In this document: positions 15,696-19,302 of the stretch, one piece after another
Layout of the letters: each line of letters opens with the position of its first letter
Position numbering within the stretch: the first letter of the stretch is position 1
NCBI GenBank assembly: GCA_946539105.1
Contig: CAMNHG010000017.1
Location: 1-19,302 of the forward strand
Direction: 5' to 3'
Length of the DNA: 19,302 bases
Source of the DNA: an uncultured Clostridia bacterium
GTDB lineage: Bacteria; Bacillota; Clostridia; Oscillospirales; Acutalibacteraceae
Made by a program: the position numbers and the translations under genes
The notes under the pieces: model-generated
The model's input: only the letters and a program-made list of their open reading frames with translations
Told to the model about the DNA's origin: nothing
The model's database searches: none

Positions 15696-16055
15696 TTAGA
15701 TATAAATCAACTCATTATTAACGGTCTCTCTTGCTCGAGCTTGGACGTTGTTCATACGCTTAACCCATACCATCATATTATCAGCTTTCAGCTGCTCGGT
15801 TATGCCTTCACGTTTTGCTGTTTCGTCTACAAGGCGTTCATACATCAACTGCGCTTGTTCATCTATGTCGGCAAGGTATGCTGTAAGCTTACAGCTCGTC
15901 AGAAGACTGGTATATCTTATTGGATGATACTTTTCGATATACCGCAGATGGCGCTTGCCCCAAATGCCGATTTCAACCTGCGGCTGTTCCGGTAATCTAA
16001 AATCAGGCAGAAGGTAATCGCCCTGCTGTGTGTAAGTGATGTTTGTGTTTGTCAT
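15696..16055 (-). CDS. tnpV: TnpV family transposon-encoded protein
   Basis: This 119-residue protein matches TnpV, a small protein of unknown function found in many transposons and integrative elements of gut Firmicutes. The visible signature is ITYTQQGDYLLPDFRLPE at the start, a middle RYIEKYHPIRYTSLLTSCKL, and the end MMVWVKRMNNVQARARETVNNEL. The ATG at 16055 follows GGAGGTC. It is the last gene before the right end, on the same strand as int. A CGGAAACGATT motif upstream (16083-16093) resembles the operator arms at the int promoter. Confidence 0.9.
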   Translation of the reverse strand: MTNTNITYTQQGDYLLPDFRLPEQPQVEIGIWGKRHLRYIEKYHPIRYTSLLTSCKLTAYLADIDEQAQLMYERLVDETAKREGITEQLKADNMMVWVKRMNNVQARARETVNNELIYI

Positions 16056-16115
16056 AGCTTTGACCTCCGAAAAAATTATTGTCGGAAACGATTTCGGCGG
16101 CTCAGGTTTTATTTG

Positions 16116-16150
16116 TGACTGCGATTTGACTGCGATTTTGACTGCGATTT
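16116..16150 (+). repeat. Right arm-type integrase sites (three copies)
   Basis: TGACTGCGATTT is present at 16116-16127, 16127-16138 and 16139-16150, with spacing of 11 and 12 bases. It is the same motif and orientation as near the left end (200-211). Placing arm sites on the same face of the helix at about one turn is usual for integrase binding. The right end carries more copies than the left. Confidence 0.75.
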
Positions 16151-16200
16151 AACTGTATTTATTCTGACTCAACTTTTCCCAACTTGATTCTGTTGCTGTT

Positions 16201-16240
16201 TGAAAACCGCATAGATAAGCCGTTTTCAGGCGTTTTCAGA
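16201..16240. repeat. CGTTTTCAG repeats near the right end
   Basis: CGTTTTCAGG at 16221-16230 is followed directly by CGTTTTCAGA at 16231-16240. An inverted partial copy (TGAAAAC) lies at 16201-16207. They lie between the arm sites and the attR core and could be excisionase or host-factor sites. This role is a guess. Confidence 0.4.
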
Positions 16241-16249
16241 AAAATAGGA

Positions 16250-16280
16250 AAAAGAAAAGACGGTTTCGAAAAACCGTCTT
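16250..16280 (-). terminator. Element-borne terminator for tRNA-fMet
   Basis: On the minus strand, immediately after the tRNA 3' end, a 10-bp stem (16280-16271 with 16266-16257) with a stable TTCG loop is followed by TTTTCTTTTTCC. It lies inside the element next to attR. It replaces the tRNA's original terminator, now at 109-144. Confidence 0.8.
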
Positions 16281-16283
16281 GTT

Positions 16284-16360
<77 letters not shown>

Positions 16361-16387
16361 ATGTATTCTGTTGTCTACAGCTTATAT

Positions 16388-16416
16388 ATAATACCACGCC
16401 GCAGGCGTTTTGTCAA
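16388..16416 (-). promoter_or_regulatory. Promoter of tRNA-fMet
   Basis: On the minus strand, a consensus TTGACA (16416-16411), a 17-base spacer and TATTAT (16393-16388) end 28 bases before the tRNA. This is a strong sigma-A promoter, as expected for a stable RNA gene. Confidence 0.8.
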
Positions 16417-16510
16417 GGGGTTTTTGGCTTTTTGCGCCCCTTTGATGCTTCCTATGTATTATATGCGGAATTTACCGCAAAATATTACCGTCGCGCAAAA
16501 TTTATGACAG

Positions 16511-16539
16511 TTGCATTTTGTCCGCATTGTTGATATAAT
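16511..16539 (+). promoter_or_regulatory. Promoter of metG
   Basis: TTGCAT (16511-16516), a 17-base spacer and TATAAT (16534-16539) lie about 42 bases before the metG start. No T-box leader is seen in the short untranslated region. Confidence 0.65.
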
Positions 16540-16580
16540 AATAGATACAGCTCATTTGCTGAAAAAAGGAGGATTTACTC

Positions 16581-18545
16581 ATGTGTAACAAAAAACCGTA
16601 TTACATCACCACGGCGATTGCCTATACCTCGCGCAAGCCGCACATAGGCAACAGCTATGAGATTGTTCTGACCGACGCTATCGCGCGTTATAAGCGAATG
16701 CTCGGCTACGACGTGTTCTTCCAGACAGGAACCGACGAGCACGGTCAGAAGATAGAGATGTACGCCCGGGCCGAGGGCTGTACTCCCAAGGAATATGTTG
16801 ATAAGGTTGCAGGCGAAATCCGCGAGATTTGCGACATTCTCAACACTTCCTACGATAAATTTATCCGCACCACCGACCCGGATCACGAGCGCGTGATTCA
16901 GAAAATTTTTAAGAAGCTCTACGAGCAGGGCGATATCTACAAGGGCAGCTACGAGGGCTTGTACTGCACTCCGTGCGAGAGCTTTTGGACAGAGAGCCAG
17001 CTTGTAGACGGCAAGTGCCCCGACTGCGGCAGAGAGGTTAAGCCGATGAAGGAGGAGGCTTACTTCTTAAAGTTGTCAAAGTATCAAAAGCAGCTTGAGG
17101 AATACATCGAGCAAAACCCCGACTTTATCTATCCCGAGAGCCGCAAAAAGGAAATGCTCAACAACTTTATCAAACCCGGACTTCAGGATCTCTGTGTTTC
17201 GCGCACCAGCTTTAAGTGGGGCATTCCGGTTGACTTCGACCCCGAACACGTTGTTTATGTGTGGATTGACGCGCTCTCAAACTATATCACCGGAATCGGC
17301 TACGATCCCGACGGAAGCTCGGAGCAGTACAAAAAGTACTGGCCTGCCGACGCACACATCATCGGCAAGGATATTGTACGCTTCCACACCATCTACTGGC
17401 CGATTATGCTTATGGCTCTCGGCGAGCCGCTTCCCAAGCAGGTTTACGGCCATCCGTGGCTGCTGTTCGGCGAGGACAAGATGAGCAAGAGCCGCGGCAA
17501 CGTTATCTACGCGGACGAGCTTGTCAAGCTAATCGGCGTTGACGCTGTCCGCTACTATCTGCTCAGCGAAATGCCGTTCGCAAACGACGGTTCCATCACA
17601 TATGACACGATTATTGAGCGTTTTAATTCAGACCTTGCGAACACTCTGGGTAACCTTGTAAACCGCACGGTTGCGATGAACAACAAGTATTTCGGCGGAA
17701 CGGTTCAGGAGCCTGTTGCTGCCGAGCCGCTCGACGACGAGCTAAAGCAGTTCTGCCTTGACACCGTCAAAAAGGTTGACGACGCAATCAACATTTTCCA
17801 TATGAGCGACGCGGTAGAGGCGGTTATCAACCTCGCGAAACGCTGCAACAAATATATCGACGAAACCGCTCCGTGGGCACTTGCTAAGGACGAAGCAAAC
17901 AAACCTCGCCTCGGCACGGTTCTATACAATCTGCTGGAGAGCATCCGCTATATCGCGGTGCTGATTGAGCCGTTTATGCCCGACACAAACAAGGCGATTC
18001 TTAAGCAAATCAACTGCGGCTGCGCTGATTATGACAGCCTTAAGGAATTTGGCGCGTACAAGGCAGGAACTCAGCTTGACAAGGCTGTTCCGCTGTTCGC
18101 GAGAATCGACGCAAAGCAGTTTGAGGAGGAGCTCACAAAAATGCAGCAGGCTAACGCCGCAAAGGAGCAGAGCATTGAGGAAGTAGAAGAAAAGCTCGAT
18201 TTGGAGAGCATTCCGAAAATCGGCATTGACGACTTTGACAAGTGCGATATCCGCGTAGGCGACGTTATCGCTTGCGAGAAGGTCAAGAAGTCCAAAAAGC
18301 TCCTTAAATTCACAATCTTTGACGGCGCGGGCGAACGCACAATCGTAAGCGGAATTGCTATGCACTACCGGCCCGAGGAGCTTGTCGGCAAGAAAATTCT
18401 CTTTGTTTCTAACCTAAAGCCCGTAAAGCTGTGCGGAGTTGAGAGCCACGGAATGATTCTCTCCGCCGTGCAGGAGACCGCCGACGGCGAAAAGCTGCAG
18501 GTTGTGACAATCGAGGGTATGCCTGCCGGCTCGCAGATTTGCTGA
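16581..18545 (+). CDS. metG: Methionyl-tRNA synthetase
   Basis: This 654-residue class I synthetase charges tRNA-Met with methionine. The HIGH motif appears as HIGN (residues 21-24) and KMSKS within EDKMSKSRGN (about 300-304). A zinc knuckle lies at about 128-148 (CTPCESFW to CPDCGRE). The anticodon-binding helical domain follows, and a C-terminal EMAP/Trbp111-like tRNA-binding domain spans about 546-654 (DKCDIRVGDVIACEKVKKSKKLLKF), which makes the protein a dimer in relatives. The start follows AAAGGAGG. It stands next to the divergent initiator tRNA gene, a fitting pairing, and leads directly into tatD. Confidence 0.98.
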   Translation: MCNKKPYYITTAIAYTSRKPHIGNSYEIVLTDAIARYKRMLGYDVFFQTGTDEHGQKIEMYARAEGCTPKEYVDKVAGEIREICDILNTSYDKFIRTTDPDHERVIQKIFKKLYEQGDIYKGSYEGLYCTPCESFWTESQLVDGKCPDCGREVKPMKEEAYFLKLSKYQKQLEEYIEQNPDFIYPESRKKEMLNNFIKPGLQDLCVSRTSFKWGIPVDFDPEHVVYVWIDALSNYITGIGYDPDGSSEQYKKYWPADAHIIGKDIVRFHTIYWPIMLMALGEPLPKQVYGHPWLLFGEDKMSKSRGNVIYADELVKLIGVDAVRYYLLSEMPFANDGSITYDTIIERFNSDLANTLGNLVNRTVAMNNKYFGGTVQEPVAAEPLDDELKQFCLDTVKKVDDAINIFHMSDAVEAVINLAKRCNKYIDETAPWALAKDEANKPRLGTVLYNLLESIRYIAVLIEPFMPDTNKAILKQINCGCADYDSLKEFGAYKAGTQLDKAVPLFARIDAKQFEEELTKMQQANAAKEQSIEEVEEKLDLESIPKIGIDDFDKCDIRVGDVIACEKVKKSKKLLKFTIFDGAGERTIVSGIAMHYRPEELVGKKILFVSNLKPVKLCGVESHGMILSAVQETADGEKLQVVTIEGMPAGSQIC

Positions 18546-18546
18546 T

Positions 18547-19302
18547 ATGAATTACAGTAATATTTTTGACGCTCACGCCCACTATGATGACGGTTGGTTT
18601 GACGATGACCGCGACGAGCTGCTTAAAACGCTTCCGCAAAAGGGCGTTTGCGGAGTTGTCAACAACGCGGTGGACTTAAAGTCGGCAAAGACGATTTTAA
18701 AGCTCTGTGATAAGTACGATTACTTTTACGCCGCGGTGGGTTTTCATCCGGAAAATCTTGACGATATGCCGGACGATTACCTCGACCGTATCGCCGAGCT
18801 TACAAAGCTCGACAAGGTTGTCGCAATCGGCGAAACAGGACTTGATTATCACTGGGATATTCCGAAGGATTTGCAAAAGAGGGTTTTTGATGAGCAAATC
18901 AAACTCTCGCTTGATTTGAAAATGCCGCTCATAGTTCACGACAGAGAAGCGCACGGAGACACGTTTGACCTGCTGCGCAAATACAAGCCAAACGCCCTTG
19001 TACACTGCTTTTCGGGAAGCGTAGAGCTTATGCGCGAGGCGGTAAAGCTGGGCTGTTATATCAGTCTCGGCGGAGTTGTCACCTTCAAAAACGCGCGGCA
19101 CAGCGTTGATGTCGCGGCGGAGATTCCGGTCGACAGACTTCTGCTCGAAACCGACGCGCCGTATATGGCACCTGTTCCGTTCAGGGGCAAGCGTTGCGAC
19201 AGCTCAATGATTATTTTCGCCGCGGAAAAAATCGCTTCGCTCAGAAACATGGGCGTTCAGGAGCTGCTCGACATCACCGCGGAAAACGCGAGAAGATTTT
19301 AC
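18547..19302 (+). CDS. tatD: TatD family metal-dependent DNase (3' end cut by window)
   Basis: The frame opens at an ATG one base after the metG stop and stays open to the window edge (252 codons seen; the family is about 255). Metal ligands of the amidohydrolase-like barrel are visible: DAHAHYD (H10, H12), GETGLDY (Glu near 96), IVHDREA, VHCFSG and LLETDAPYM. TatD enzymes are 3'-5' exonucleases linked to DNA repair and quality control, though substrates in Firmicutes are less certain. The ribosome site is weak, so translation is probably coupled to metG, as in many Firmicutes where the two genes are adjacent. Only the last few residues should be missing. Confidence 0.93.
   Translation, partial: MNYSNIFDAHAHYDDGWFDDDRDELLKTLPQKGVCGVVNNAVDLKSAKTILKLCDKYDYFYAAVGFHPENLDDMPDDYLDRIAELTKLDKVVAIGETGLDYHWDIPKDLQKRVFDEQIKLSLDLKMPLIVHDREAHGDTFDLLRKYKPNALVHCFSGSVELMREAVKLGCYISLGGVVTFKNARHSVDVAAEIPVDRLLLETDAPYMAPVPFRGKRCDSSMIIFAAEKIASLRNMGVQELLDITAENARRFY

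Noticed and set aside
16540..16580. T-box riboswitch in front of metG
   Set aside because: The untranslated region after the promoter is only about 35 bases, too short, and there is no T-box motif or antiterminator.
17922..18365. Leftward open frame of 147 codons inside metG
   Set aside because: Shadow of the strongly conserved metG frame; no ribosome site.

Overview
The window looks like DNA from a gut Oscillospiraceae/Ruminococcaceae-type Firmicute. The signs are strong AGGAGG-like ribosome binding sites, sigma-A promoters, cohesin and dockerin modules, a TnpV protein, and a RepA_N/MobP/ParM gene set. This taxonomic call is inference from gene content. It is chromosomal DNA carrying one integrated mobilizable element.

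Layout. Bases 1-149 are left chromosomal flank: the last codons of an unknown gene, its terminator, and the terminator that originally followed a tRNA gene. Bases 150-16298 are an element of about 16.1 kb bounded by a perfect 16-bp direct repeat (150-165 and 16283-16298). The right copy is the 3' end of an initiator tRNA-fMet gene on the minus strand. Bases 16299-19302 are right chromosomal flank: the rest of the tRNA and its promoter, metG, and a nearly complete tatD.

Element backbone, on the minus strand from about 5.7 kb leftward: a ParM-like actin and a small ParR-like partner, a probable oriT region, mobC, a MobP-type relaxase, a RepA_N replication initiator, a small excisionase and a tyrosine integrase next to the left end. 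TnpV lies next to the right end. Copies of a 12-bp motif (TGACTGCGATTT) sit just inside both ends and look like integrase arm sites. No type IV secretion genes are present, so the element should be mobilizable and not self-conjugative (an IME), with the means to replicate and segregate while excised.

Cargo. A divergent promoter region at 5.84-5.96 kb drives parM leftward and a DUF6076-like zinc-ribbon protein gene rightward. An AAA ATPase/DUF4143 gene follows under its own promoter. Then comes a minus-strand operon of four genes starting near 15.55 kb: two related lipoproteins (the first broken by a frameshift) and two large secreted proteins. One has four PPC-like repeats, an InlB-like repeat, a cohesin and a dockerin. 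The other has cohesin, Ig-like, InlB-like, Ig-like, cohesin and dockerin modules.

The most interesting point is that this cohesin/dockerin operon, apparently without any enzyme or obvious carbohydrate-binding module, travels on a mobilizable element inserted in the initiator tRNA gene. It may give its host a transferable cell-surface assembly made of lipoproteins and self-interlocking scaffold-like proteins.
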